From positions 30,232-94,231 of the IMG/VR virus record IMGVR_UViG_3300021976_000006: a stretch of DNA of 64,000 nt. One strand, 5' to 3'. Numbering within the stretch: position 1 is the first letter of the stretch; each line of letters opens with the position of its first letter. Below are positions 28,321 to 34,807 of the stretch, in pieces. This DNA is from a virus. Position numbers and translations under genes: made by a program. The notes under the pieces were generated by a model. The model saw only the letters and a program-made list of their open reading frames with translations. It ran no database searches and was not told where the DNA came from.

Positions 28321-28720
28321 CTATTTTATCTATAGTATTAATATCAGTAGATACTTCCATTACTCTAGATGTATTTCTCTTAGTGGTTTCTTCTACATTA
28401 ATATCTTCAATAGGTTGACCATCAGTTACATATTCATAAATATCTCTTTTACATTTAACTAGAAAGTCTTTTAACTCACTAAAACCAGTATCTCCTAAAT
28501 GTGTAACAGGATAAGTAATTCTTTCTCCTGAATCAACTTGTTTAAAAGATTTCCAAAGAATCTTATTATTAATTCTTTTAGTATATTCATTATATCCTAT
28601 ATAAAGAAAATCTGTTTCATTAATTGGATATATCAGGGTATCATATTTTTTATCATACATAGATGATCTTTTACTAGGTTTAAAACCTAAAGAGATCATT
28701 TGCTGAGTAGTAAGAGCCAT
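28313..28720 (-). CDS. Hypothetical protein upstream of IHF-like gene (135 aa)
   Basis: Starts MALTTQQMISLGFKPSKRSSMYDKKYDTLIYP, followed by beta strands and an acidic C-terminus. Coupled to the IHF-like gene by an 8-nt overlap. A similar short protein is common in phages of gut Bacteroidota, but I cannot name its function. Confidence 0.45.
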   Translation of the reverse strand: MALTTQQMISLGFKPSKRSSMYDKKYDTLIYPINETDFLYIGYNEYTKRINNKILWKSFKQVDSGERITYPVTHLGDTGFSELKDFLVKCKRDIYEYVTDGQPIEDINVEETTKRNTSRVMEVSTDINTIDKIDE

Positions 28721-28721
28721 A

Positions 28722-28907
28722 TTATTCTTGTATTAAGTTAATGCTTAAGTAAAATCTATTATCTTTTGATACTGTTACTGTACTCTCATACTTATTAGCA
28801 ATACCTTTCTCTTCTATATATTGTTCTATTCTATCTTCAATAATATGTTGACGTTCTATCAACTCTTCCATGGAATCATAAGAGGTTCCAATTGTATCTA
28901 TAATCAT
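28722..28907 (-). CDS. Hypothetical protein (61 aa)
   Basis: A short acidic, helical protein with one beta hairpin (STVTVSKDNRFYLSINL), located 2 nt from each neighbour in an operon. Function unknown. Confidence 0.4.
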   Translation of the reverse strand: MIIDTIGTSYDSMEELIERQHIIEDRIEQYIEEKGIANKYESTVTVSKDNRFYLSINLIQE

Positions 28908-28909
28908 AT

Positions 28910-29284
28910 TTATAATTCTATTTTGAAACTAACTATATATGTACTATCAGTATCAGGTACATATACTCTAGGATGTACAATTTGAATATTATCTATCTTA
29001 GTTACGTAGTTTTTATCTCTAAGAGATTTCATAATGTTATTCAAATTGAAAGAAGAAATACCTAATGTGGTTCTAATCTCTTCTCTTGATAATGAACTAA
29101 ATATCATCTTAGATAGTTTATTATCTGCATAACCTTCTTTAGTATATTTAGATTGTAGTTTACATAACTCTGTAAGTACATCTAGTTCTCTATTAGTTAG
29201 ATTCATATGACCATTTAAGGTCTTTAAATAAACTTTGTAGAAATCTTTTAATTCTACTTTCCTTCTTAATATTTTTTCATTCAT
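28910..29284 (-). CDS. Winged-helix DNA-binding protein (124 aa)
   Basis: Residues about 62-95 (LSREEIRTTLGISSFNLNNIMKSLRDKNYV) read as a helix-turn-helix plus wing, following a helical region with LTNRELDVLTELCKL. It leads the packaging operon. A transcriptional or replication regulator is likely. The leader contains an 8-bp hairpin (29301-29308 with 29319-29326). Confidence 0.55.
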   Translation of the reverse strand: MNEKILRRKVELKDFYKVYLKTLNGHMNLTNRELDVLTELCKLQSKYTKEGYADNKLSKMIFSSLSREEIRTTLGISSFNLNNIMKSLRDKNYVTKIDNIQIVHPRVYVPDTDSTYIVSFKIEL

Positions 29285-29449
29285 AATTTAATATTTTAAA
29301 ACTAATTGTTTAAAGGTACAATTAGTAAAACCGGATGACCCCTAGCAGGATCATAGAGAAGACTAACTCTACTGATGTGATTACATCCCTTCTGTCTTTT
29401 TTAGGTGGGTTGAGTAGACTAACTCAACAAAATTTAAAGTCCTTTTAGG

Positions 29450-29522
29450 TAGCGGGTAGTGGATCTGCACCACTGATCTCCGGGTAATGAGCCCAGCGAG
29501 ATAACTACTTCTCTAACCCGCA
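29450..29522 (-). tRNA. Initiator-like tRNA-Met (CAT)
   Basis: On the minus strand the sequence folds as a complete cloverleaf: a 7-nt acceptor arm with an unpaired 1:72 position, U8 and A9, a 4-bp D stem with purine11-pyrimidine24, an anticodon stem with three consecutive G:C pairs above the loop CTCATTA, a 5-nt variable region and a 5-bp T stem. The 1:72 mismatch, the GGG/CCC stem and the 11:24 pair are initiator-tRNA identity features. CCA is not encoded; CCT follows. The T loop is TGCAGAT, lacking the usual TTC, which is atypical. Confidence 0.75.
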
Positions 29523-29530
29523 CTATATTT

Positions 29531-29587
29531 TAAAACTAATACCTCATTTGTGGCTACTCACTTGTTAGGGCTCGAGTATTAGTTTTA
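29531..29587 (-). ncRNA. Closing-stem RNA element next to the tRNA
   Basis: A perfect 12-bp stem (29531-29542 with 29576-29587) encloses 33 nt that contain two related 8-mers, CAAGTGAG and CAAATGAG. It lies between the 62-aa gene and the tRNA, in the same transcript. It may guide tRNA processing; it resembles the plus-strand closing-stem RNAs only in architecture. Confidence 0.4.
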
Positions 29588-29591
29588 TATT

Positions 29592-29780
29592 TTAAAGTAT
29601 ATTAATTAATTCAGCTAATTTAACTTCAGCTTGATCTCTTAGTTTACCTTGAAGAATACCTTGTTGTAAAGGTTGTATTTGTACTTTCTCTCCAATAACT
29701 TCAGTAGACTTAAACTGTGGTACCATTACCATTGTACCTAAAGCTTTAATTAATATTTCTATCTTGTGTCCTGTTTCCAT
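29592..29780 (-). CDS. Hypothetical protein (62 aa)
   Basis: Short hydrophilic protein beginning METGHKIEILIKALG, with a Gln-rich centre. It is the first gene after a promoter and upstream of the tRNA. No family recognised. Confidence 0.45.
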   Translation of the reverse strand: METGHKIEILIKALGTMVMVPQFKSTEVIGEKVQIQPLQQGILQGKLRDQAEVKLAELINIL

Positions 29781-29799
29781 AACTTAATTTATTATCCTA

Positions 29800-29831
29800 C
29801 AAAGATAAGTAAAAAAAATGAGAAAAACAAG
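29800..29831 (-). promoter_or_regulatory. Bacteroidota-type promoter upstream of the tRNA unit
   Basis: Minus strand: CTTG (29828-29831, one mismatch to TTTG), 20 nt, TATCTTTG (29800-29807). It overlaps the terminator of the previous gene and would drive the 62-aa gene, the tRNA and possibly the packaging genes. Confidence 0.55.
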
Positions 29832-29839
29832 TTTTCTCA
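29811..29839 (-). terminator. Rho-independent terminator after the PD-(D/E)XK nuclease gene
   Basis: An 8-bp stem TGAGAAAA/TTTTCTCA (29819-29826 with 29832-29839) followed on the minus strand by eight U residues (29811-29818). Confidence 0.75.
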
Positions 29840-29854
29840 CAATTATTTTTTTTA

Positions 29855-30211
29855 TTATTTTAATTTATATTGTTTTATTAACTTCTGTAATTCAATATCA
29901 AGATGATAATAATGTTTAGAGTTAAACCTAACTATTTTAATACCATTGTTTCTACAGAAGATATTTTTGATATTATCATTAGTTTTATTCCTATGATATA
30001 ACTTACCATCATATTCTAATATTAAATTAGACTGAGGAAAGAAGAAATCATATCTATAATATCCTCCTTTAGGTGATGTAAAGCCTTTAAAGCTTACTTC
30101 TCTTTCGTACTTGATGTTATTCTTATTAAGAAAGTAAATGATTAAATCTTCAGCTTTAGAAGGTTCTACATTAGTAGTAAAGTATTGTAATTTAGACTTC
30201 TTTATCTTCAT
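29855..30211 (-). CDS. VSR/DUF559-like PD-(D/E)XK endonuclease (118 aa)
   Basis: The core reads YYRYDFFFPQSNLILEYDGK with a preceding Glu (EREVSF) and a following KIVRF strand. This is the arrangement of very-short-patch-repair-like and DUF559 nucleases, several of which act as freestanding homing endonucleases in phages. It is followed immediately by its own terminator and lies near the tRNA, consistent with a mobile insertion. No DNA-target information is available from sequence. Confidence 0.6.
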   Translation of the reverse strand: MKIKKSKLQYFTTNVEPSKAEDLIIYFLNKNNIKYEREVSFKGFTSPKGGYYRYDFFFPQSNLILEYDGKLYHRNKTNDNIKNIFCRNNGIKIVRFNSKHYYHLDIELQKLIKQYKLK

Positions 30212-30350
30212 ACTTTTCTATAACTTCATTTAACTTAGTAACATCTTTATTATCAACAGCATCTTTAATACTTAACCAGAACTCTAATTGAAGAGTTGCT
30301 TCTTCCCACATTAAACTCCATTGTTCTGATGATATTTGATTGTCTTCCAT
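30192..30350 (-). CDS. Hypothetical acidic protein (52 aa)
   Basis: ATG-initiated frame MEDNQISSEQWSLMWEEATL continuing through an acidic helical protein to TAA. It overlaps the start of the nuclease gene by 20 nt and follows a 32-aa frame with almost no gap, as in an operon. Function unknown. Confidence 0.45.
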   Translation of the reverse strand: MEDNQISSEQWSLMWEEATLQLEFWLSIKDAVDNKDVTKLNEVIEKYEDKEV

Positions 30351-30351
30351 A

Positions 30352-30450
30352 TTATTTATAATTTTGATAACTTAACTCTTTAACCCAGTTTGTATTATCA
30401 AGATAATAAAGTTTACCATCAATATTAATTACAATTGTATTATTCTCCAT
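30352..30450 (-). CDS. Hypothetical micro-protein (32 aa)
   Basis: Short frame MENNTIVINIDGKLYYLDNT packed between two neighbours (11-nt overlap upstream, 1-nt gap downstream). Compact operon packing is the main support. Confidence 0.35.
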   Translation of the reverse strand: MENNTIVINIDGKLYYLDNTNWVKELSYQNYK

Positions 30451-30607
30451 CTTCTTTAACTTCCATATTAATATTCTTAGCTTTTAAAGCTTTTCTGAAT
30501 TCTCTAAGGAATTCTTCACCAGCAGGTAGATTACTATAGTCTTCAAAGTTCTTAACTAGTTCTCGTAGCTTAATAGTCTTTCTTAGTGCACTTTTATTTT
30601 TTATCAT
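30440..30607 (-). CDS. Hypothetical helical protein (55 aa)
   Basis: Frame MIKNKSALRKTIKLRELVKN is helical and basic at the N-terminus, acidic at the C-terminus. Overlaps the next frame by 11 nt and follows the previous stop by one base. No family recognised. Confidence 0.4.
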   Translation of the reverse strand: MIKNKSALRKTIKLRELVKNFEDYSNLPAGEEFLREFRKALKAKNINMEVKEDGE

Positions 30608-30608
30608 A

Positions 30609-30743
30609 TTAATTATTTTGTTCCCAGTCTGTAAACTTTACTGTTTTATATTTGCTTGCCCATGTACCTTTCTTTCTTTTAGAAACTTGTACTGTACCAA
30701 ATTGTTTTCTTATACCTAATTTTTTAAAATACTTTTTTGCCAT
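30609..30743 (-). CDS. Small basic protein (44 aa)
   Basis: Very basic frame MAKKYFKKLGIRKQFGTVQV with further Lys/Arg clusters. Could bind nucleic acid. First of a run of four tightly packed small genes on the minus strand. Confidence 0.4.
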   Translation of the reverse strand: MAKKYFKKLGIRKQFGTVQVSKRKKGTWASKYKTVKFTDWEQNN

Positions 30744-30777
30744 AGTTTTATGAATATAAAATAGTTTATAATTTTAT

Positions 30778-30969
30778 TCATTTATTAATTAACATGTCCT
30801 TAGGACATAGAGAGGTTTCCTGCAAGAATCTCTTCTTACATTCTCCTTGGCTTACATATTGATTGAAGTCGTCATACCTCTCAAAACCCGTTAATACTGG
30901 AGAGTGCTTATACCCATCTTTTATCCAGTCAACAATCACTATTGTAAGTTGCTTAAACTCATGATACAA
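30778..30969 (-). CDS. Doubtful TTG-started ORF or structured RNA (63 aa)
   Basis: The frame is open but has only a TTG start, which lies inside a promoter-like octamer TACCTTTG (30967-30974, with TTAG at the -33 position). The region is more GC-rich than its neighbours and contains two inverted repeats (CTCTC/GAGAG and TGTCCT/AGGACA). It may therefore encode a structured RNA starting near 30962 rather than a protein. Confidence 0.3.
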   Translation of the reverse strand: MYHEFKQLTIVIVDWIKDGYKHSPVLTGFERYDDFNQYVSQGECKKRFLQETSLCPKDMLINK

Positions 30970-31010
30970 AGGTAAGTAAAATAATTGATAAATCCTAATA
31001 ATATTGGATA

Positions 31011-31370
31011 TTATTTTACTTTATCTACAAATTTTTGTATCTCATTCATCATCCAAGTTAATAAATAAGCATGAGCTTCATCATTATCATTATCTGCTGG
31101 TATACCAACATGTTCCATTATATAATTAGTACAATGTAAACATTCATGTGCCCATATTCCCCAACTATTAATATTCTCAGGTCTCATAAATATATAAACA
31201 CATCTATGATCTTTATAATAACCATTAAAGGCTAATGCTTTACAATCTAAATCTCTATCTGTAAAACTTAATTTAAGTTCTTTACCACTTTCATTAAAAT
31301 CATCAGTAATAACTACTACTAATCTCTTTGGATAAAGAGGTATTTTCTTTATTAATTTATTCATGGACAT
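31011..31370 (-). CDS. Metallopeptidase-like HExxH protein (119 aa)
   Basis: A short alpha/beta protein with WAHECLHCTNYIME (HExxH, about residue 73) and a downstream NDNDEAHAYLLTWM that can supply a third metal ligand. Similar small HExxH proteins are common in phages, and their substrates are unknown. It lacks a signal peptide. Its start overlaps the 3' end of the GIY-YIG gene. Confidence 0.55.
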   Translation of the reverse strand: MSMNKLIKKIPLYPKRLVVVITDDFNESGKELKLSFTDRDLDCKALAFNGYYKDHRCVYIFMRPENINSWGIWAHECLHCTNYIMEHVGIPADNDNDEAHAYLLTWMMNEIQKFVDKVK

Positions 31371-31932
31371 ATTTATAACCTTTTATGTGATTTACTTTAA
31401 TTTCTTTTCCTTTAACTCTTTTAAAACCATTAATAGCATTCCTTAATCTTTCTGCTCTAAAACCTTCTTCTTCACAACAAATTCTAGAAGACTCATATTT
31501 AGCAACTATTTCATTTGTTTTTATATCAATTTTTAATATTGGTTTACATCTATATTTCTCAGGATTCTCTCTAATTCTTTTATTTATAGTTTCTTTATTA
31601 GATGAACCAGTAATATTTCCACCACCTCCAGATCCTATACAATCTTCAACATTTGTTAAACCACATATATTTTTATATTTATTATAATAAAATTGTTCCC
31701 AATATTTCCATTCTTCAATAGGAACTTCATCTAATATAATTAATACTGGTTTTTGTCCTTTTGTTATTAAAGATCTTATCCAGTTATTTTTATGTGTTTT
31801 ATATTGATCTTCATAATCATATTTAGAAATATGAATTGAATATCTATGTTTTGGATTATTAGCTTTACCTATATATCTAATATTTGAAATGTTATCAGGT
31901 TCTGATAGAGCATATATAAATGTTGTTTTCAT
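31357..31932 (-). CDS. GIY-YIG homing endonuclease (191 aa)
   Basis: Starting at the ATG at 31932 (an upstream extension would run into the promoter), the protein begins MKTTFIYALSEPD and continues ISNIRYIGKANNPKHRYSIH, giving the GIY and YIG elements and the catalytic Arg region. EQFYYNKYK supplies the conserved Glu. The C-terminus contains a NUMOD-type DNA-binding segment (ILKIDIKTNEIVAKYESS). It has its own host-type promoter and appears freestanding, at the edge of the divergence region. Confidence 0.8.
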   Translation of the reverse strand: MKTTFIYALSEPDNISNIRYIGKANNPKHRYSIHISKYDYEDQYKTHKNNWIRSLITKGQKPVLIILDEVPIEEWKYWEQFYYNKYKNICGLTNVEDCIGSGGGGNITGSSNKETINKRIRENPEKYRCKPILKIDIKTNEIVAKYESSRICCEEEGFRAERLRNAINGFKRVKGKEIKVNHIKGYKYVHE

Positions 31933-31936
31933 AATA

Positions 31937-31968
31937 CAAAGATACAAATAATATTTTATAAAAACAAA
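31937..31968 (-). promoter_or_regulatory. Bacteroidota-type promoter of the GIY-YIG gene
   Basis: Minus strand: TTTG (31965-31968), 20 nt, TATCTTTG (31937-31944). Only four bases separate the -7 box from the ATG, so the mRNA may be leaderless. Confidence 0.65.
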
Positions 31969-32050
31969 TGTAGGGGGTACTTTTTTTAAAAATTTTAAAA
32001 AATATATGTGTTTAATGTCACCAGGAAGCCTGACAAACACTCCCCCTACA
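31969..32050. ncRNA. Inverted-repeat element at the strand divergence point
   Basis: A perfect 9-bp repeat TGTAGGGGG/CCCCCTACA (31969-31977 with 32042-32050) encloses A/T tracts and an inner hairpin CAGG-AAG-CCTG. G/C runs are rare in this genome, so the pairing stands out. It may be a structured RNA, a regulatory hairpin or part of a replication origin; strand cannot be fixed. Confidence 0.4.
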
Positions 32051-32106
32051 TAATTTCACATTGGTACACGGGGTACTAATTCCTTTACACATTAAACAAA
32101 ACTGCT

Positions 32107-32349
32107 ATGTATTCATTAAAAGTATTACACGTATCAAAATCAGCTAAATCAGCATTAGTAGAAGTAACTAAAGAGTTTGGTTTCTTAACATCTACTGTAG
32201 CTAGAGGCTTTATCAGGTTGAATAAAGAAACAACAGTTGGTGCTACTATGGAACTACCTGCTACTACTAAGGTATCAGAAAGAGTTCACACAGATACTAA
32301 CAAAGACACTGGTGAAACAGCATCATTCACTTGGGTTGTACTAGATTAA
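32107..32349 (+). CDS. Small conserved early-region protein (80 aa)
   Basis: First plus-strand gene after the divergence. The protein begins MYSLKVLHVSKSAKSALVEV and looks like a compact beta-barrel with Thr/Val-rich strands ending TASFTWVVLD. It is followed at once by a strong terminator, suggesting a single, highly expressed gene. Possibly a nucleic-acid-binding protein; function unknown. Confidence 0.55.
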   Translation: MYSLKVLHVSKSAKSALVEVTKEFGFLTSTVARGFIRLNKETTVGATMELPATTKVSERVHTDTNKDTGETASFTWVVLD

Positions 32350-32359
32350 CACACAAATT

Positions 32360-32380
32360 GGCTCTTCATTGAGCCTTTTT
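32360..32380 (+). terminator. Rho-independent terminator
   Basis: GGCTC/GAGCC 5-bp stem with a 6-nt loop followed by TTTTT, 11 nt after the stop of the 80-aa gene. Confidence 0.8.
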
Positions 32381-32408
32381 GCTTATTTATCCACTTTAAT
32401 ACTTTACT

Positions 32409-32582
32409 ATGAAAGCTCAAAACATTATTGGCACTATTGGTGCTACAGAAAACACTCCAACAGTTGGTTCAGTTGATAAATCTATTCTTAAAAGAATGAA
32501 GAAATCAGCAGTTAAACCTATTGGTAGGACAGTTGGTTCATTTGGTTCATTAAGATTTATGAGTCATGTTCAAACTAAATAA
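32409..32582 (+). CDS. Small basic protein (57 aa)
   Basis: ATG frame MKAQNIIGTIGATENTPTVG followed by a Lys-rich centre (ILKRMKKSAVKPIGR) and a C-terminus ending SHVQTK. It overlaps the next micro-gene by 17 nt. Unknown role. Confidence 0.45.
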   Translation: MKAQNIIGTIGATENTPTVGSVDKSILKRMKKSAVKPIGRTVGSFGSLRFMSHVQTK

Positions 32583-32658
32583 AAGAACTAAAAAACGTAT
32601 CAAAAGAGATAAACAGGAAGCTTTAGAGCTATTCTTATTCCTTGATACTTACTGCTAA
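32566..32658 (+). CDS. Basic micro-protein (30 aa)
   Basis: Frame MFKLNKRTKKRIKRDKQEAL, highly basic at the N-terminus and amphipathic at the C-terminus. Overlaps the 57-aa gene. Support is limited to packing and composition. Confidence 0.3.
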   Translation: MFKLNKRTKKRIKRDKQEALELFLFLDTYC

Positions 32659-32771
32659 TGCAGACAATACTCCTAAGCATGAGTTATAAACTGCTTATTT
32701 ACTTTATTAAGTAATTAAAGATATTAATCGAACATACGAAGTATGTGAAGATATTACATAGCAGTAATTAG

Positions 32772-32835
32772 ACAACTAGTAGTAATGTAAATCTCATAGT
32801 TACCATAGGGTCGAGTAGTATTTACTATTAGTTGT
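32772..32835 (+). ncRNA. Closing-stem RNA element (64 nt)
   Basis: A 14-bp terminal stem (32772-32785 with 32822-32835, one G-U pair) encloses 36 nt. It lies in the 328-nt gap between 32,658 and 32,987 that has no gene. A second hairpin, CATAC-GAA-GTATG, lies just upstream. Confidence 0.4.
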
Positions 32836-32872
32836 TCTTAATACACTATTAAAACATGCAATTATAGTTGTA

Positions 32873-32937
32873 AAAGAGAGGTTTTTGTGTTTATCTTATT
32901 AGTTAGCTGATACACATTGCACATTAACTCTCTCTTT
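32873..32937 (+). ncRNA. Closing-stem RNA element (65 nt)
   Basis: AAAGAGAG (32873-32880) pairs with CTCTCTTT (32930-32937), with an inner TGTG/CACA helix. Same gap as the preceding element. Weaker support than the longer stems. Confidence 0.3.
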
Positions 32938-32986
32938 ATTAAAAACCCAATTAACCTAATCATTAAAACCAATTAATATAGCTATT

Positions 32987-33130
32987 ATGAACATTTCACT
33001 TGGAATACTACTAGTTATATTAGTAGTTTCAGCTATTGTAATATTAAACCTTTTAGTAGGTTTACACAATAAAATACTAGATATTACAACTAAATTAGAG
33101 CAAATTGATAATAAACTTGATGAATTATGA
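32987..33130 (+). CDS. Small membrane protein (47 aa)
   Basis: One N-terminal membrane helix (ISLGILLVILVVSAIVILNL) then an amphipathic coil. Its stop overlaps the next start (ATGA), indicating coupling in a chain of tiny membrane genes. Confidence 0.5.
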   Translation: MNISLGILLVILVVSAIVILNLLVGLHNKILDITTKLEQIDNKLDEL

Positions 33131-33222
33131 ATAGTATACCATCATCTCCATTTAATAAAAATGAATGGACATTATTAGGAATAGCATTAATAGCATTCAT
33201 TATACTATTATATAATCTATGA
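33127..33222 (+). CDS. Single-helix membrane micro-protein (31 aa)
   Basis: A hydrophilic 13-residue start is followed by LLGIALIAFIILLYNL. ATGA overlaps at both ends link it to its neighbours. Function unknown. Confidence 0.45.
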   Translation: MNSIPSSPFNKNEWTLLGIALIAFIILLYNL

Positions 33223-33296
33223 TAACTAAACTAAAAACATACGGTATAAAAGCATTTCAATTATACTATAAATACTCCTATTTATTTAACAGATAA
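33219..33296 (+). CDS. Micro-protein (25 aa)
   Basis: Frame begins MITKLKTYGIKAFQLYYKYS and is coupled by ATGA to the previous stop. Basic and aromatic. Small size makes this tentative. Confidence 0.3.
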   Translation: MITKLKTYGIKAFQLYYKYSYLFNR

Positions 33297-33308
33297 ATCT
33301 AAACAACT

Positions 33309-33518
33309 ATGAAATTATTATTAATAGCCAATTGTATTTACTTACCATTTAATTTACCAAACAGTAAATATGTATCTGGAAGTATATCAGGAAATATATT
33401 CTTAAATGAAATATATACTATTGAAGAAATAAAAGAGAAGCATAAAGATAGTAATTATCCATTAATAGAATGTGATGATTTACATGATTTATGTAAGAAA
33501 TGGGGAACTAAACTTTAA
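33309..33518 (+). CDS. Hypothetical protein (69 aa)
   Basis: Begins MKLLLIANCIYLPFNLPNSK, possibly alpha/beta rather than a signal peptide; ends CKKWGTKL. Located 12 nt from the preceding micro-gene. No known family. Confidence 0.45.
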   Translation: MKLLLIANCIYLPFNLPNSKYVSGSISGNIFLNEIYTIEEIKEKHKDSNYPLIECDDLHDLCKKWGTKL

Positions 33519-33527
33519 ACTATAACT

Positions 33528-33704
33528 ATGAAAAAGATATTAATATTACTAACAATAGTAATAATGAGTTCCTGTACTAAGAGTATAGTAGAAGCTCCAG
33601 AACAACCTAAAACAGAACAAGTAAAAGATATTATAAGAGCTGAAACTCTAATGGTATCACCTGATTTTGTTAAAGGTACAGATAACAAACAACTAATTAA
33701 ATAG
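33528..33704 (+). CDS. Small lipoprotein (58 aa)
   Basis: A signal peptide MKKILILLTIVIMSSC contains a lipobox with Cys at residue 16, followed by a short Lys/Glu/Thr-rich mature part. Predicted envelope lipoprotein, perhaps involved in superinfection exclusion; that role is speculation. Confidence 0.55.
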   Translation: MKKILILLTIVIMSSCTKSIVEAPEQPKTEQVKDIIRAETLMVSPDFVKGTDNKQLIK

Positions 33705-33707
33705 ATC

Positions 33708-34100
33708 ATGAGTATATTAATATTTACAATAATACTAATAGCAGCAATAGCTATGTTAGCATTTGGTACATATATGAGCTGTAATGATGCTGATGCATCA
33801 TTTTTTATAATTGCATCAGCTATGGCTTTTTGTGCAATAATGACCATATATATTTATACTTCTAATGAATTAGATAATAAATCAAAAATACATTATTACA
33901 AAGTAAAAGAATTAGAAAGAAATACAATGTTTACTATTACTGATAGTATTGGTGGATATAATAATATTCAGAAAAATACAACTATATCAGGTAGAACTGA
34001 ACTATATGCTGATACAATATGGGTTAATATGAATACACTTAAAATAGATACTAAAGATAGTACAGCTATGATGTGTGTTATTATTAATGAAATAGAATAA
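33708..34100 (+). CDS. Membrane protein with cytoplasmic domain (130 aa)
   Basis: Two N-terminal membrane helices (about residues 2-20 and 28-50), then a soluble domain of about 75 residues. Starts three bases after the lipoprotein gene. Unknown role, possibly at the envelope during early infection. Confidence 0.5.
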   Translation: MSILIFTIILIAAIAMLAFGTYMSCNDADASFFIIASAMAFCAIMTIYIYTSNELDNKSKIHYYKVKELERNTMFTITDSIGGYNNIQKNTTISGRTELYADTIWVNMNTLKIDTKDSTAMMCVIINEIE

Positions 34101-34109
34101 AAAAGCTAA

Positions 34110-34240
34110 TTAAGCTAGTTTATGAACAGCAACAGGTTTTAACTAAAGGCATCTTAAATGAGTAAGCGTCCTTAAAGAAACTGAAAGAGGTGTGATTCCT
34201 TTATAGAAAATAGTGCTAAGTAACACCGTAAACTGCTTAA
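34110..34240 (+). ncRNA. Closing-stem RNA element (131 nt)
   Basis: TTAAGC-(T bulge)-AGTTTA (34110-34122) pairs with TAAACTGCTTAA (34229-34240), giving 12 bp with one bulged base. The enclosed 105 nt contain no ORF. It begins 10 nt after a stop codon and ends before the next ATG. Confidence 0.45.
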
Positions 34241-34295
34241 ATAAACAAATTAAACACTAGTTATATCATTGAATATAACACAAAAACAAAACACT

Positions 34296-34724
34296 ATGAA
34301 CACAAGTAATGTAAAACTAGCTAGTCTAGGAGATGTAAAAATTGCAAAAGATGGTCGTGGATATTATGCTGCAAGCTTTCAAGATCCAACAAATCCATTT
34401 GCTAAAACAGTAACACGTAATTTTTGGCAACAAAAGAATGCTGCTGGTGAAGCTATTTGGAGAGGTGCTGATCCTTTACAAGTAAAACCATTTTTGAATA
34501 AAACTATTCCTGGTTATTTAGCTACACGTAAAGTACAACCATATGCCATTACTGGTAGTGATAATGTAGAACGTTCAGCTGATACTTACACAACTGTTAT
34601 TTTAGGTAATGAATTAGATTCTCAAGTTTTTAAAGCTTTAGGTCATCCATTAGCTGAAGAACCAATGGTTGCTGCACCTGCAGAAGTAGTAGCTGCTCAT
34701 CAAGAAGATATTGCAATTGCATAA
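34296..34724 (+). CDS. Conserved early protein, possible ssDNA-binding role (142 aa)
   Basis: The ATG at 34296 (MNTSNVKLASLGDVKIAKDG) is preferred over an upstream TTG. The protein is beta-rich, with VTRNFWQQKNAAGEAIWRGA and an Ala/Glu-rich acidic tail, the usual layout of phage single-stranded DNA-binding proteins. Composition is more balanced than in adjacent genes, suggesting high expression. The role is inferred from layout only. Confidence 0.5.
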   Translation: MNTSNVKLASLGDVKIAKDGRGYYAASFQDPTNPFAKTVTRNFWQQKNAAGEAIWRGADPLQVKPFLNKTIPGYLATRKVQPYAITGSDNVERSADTYTTVILGNELDSQVFKALGHPLAEEPMVAAPAEVVAAHQEDIAIA

Positions 34725-34740
34725 TCTTAAGACCAATTAA

Positions 34741-34776
34741 ATAAATAGAGAGTGTAGAAATATACTCTCTATTTAT
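34741..34776 (+). terminator. Hairpin after the 142-aa gene
   Basis: A 13-bp stem (34741-34753 with 34764-34776, ATAAATAGAGAGT with ACTCTCTATTTAT) with a 10-nt loop. There is no clean U tract, so it may be an RNA-stability hairpin rather than a true terminator. Confidence 0.5.
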
Positions 34777-34807
34777 ATTATTTAAACCTAACTTAAATAA
34801 TAAAACT

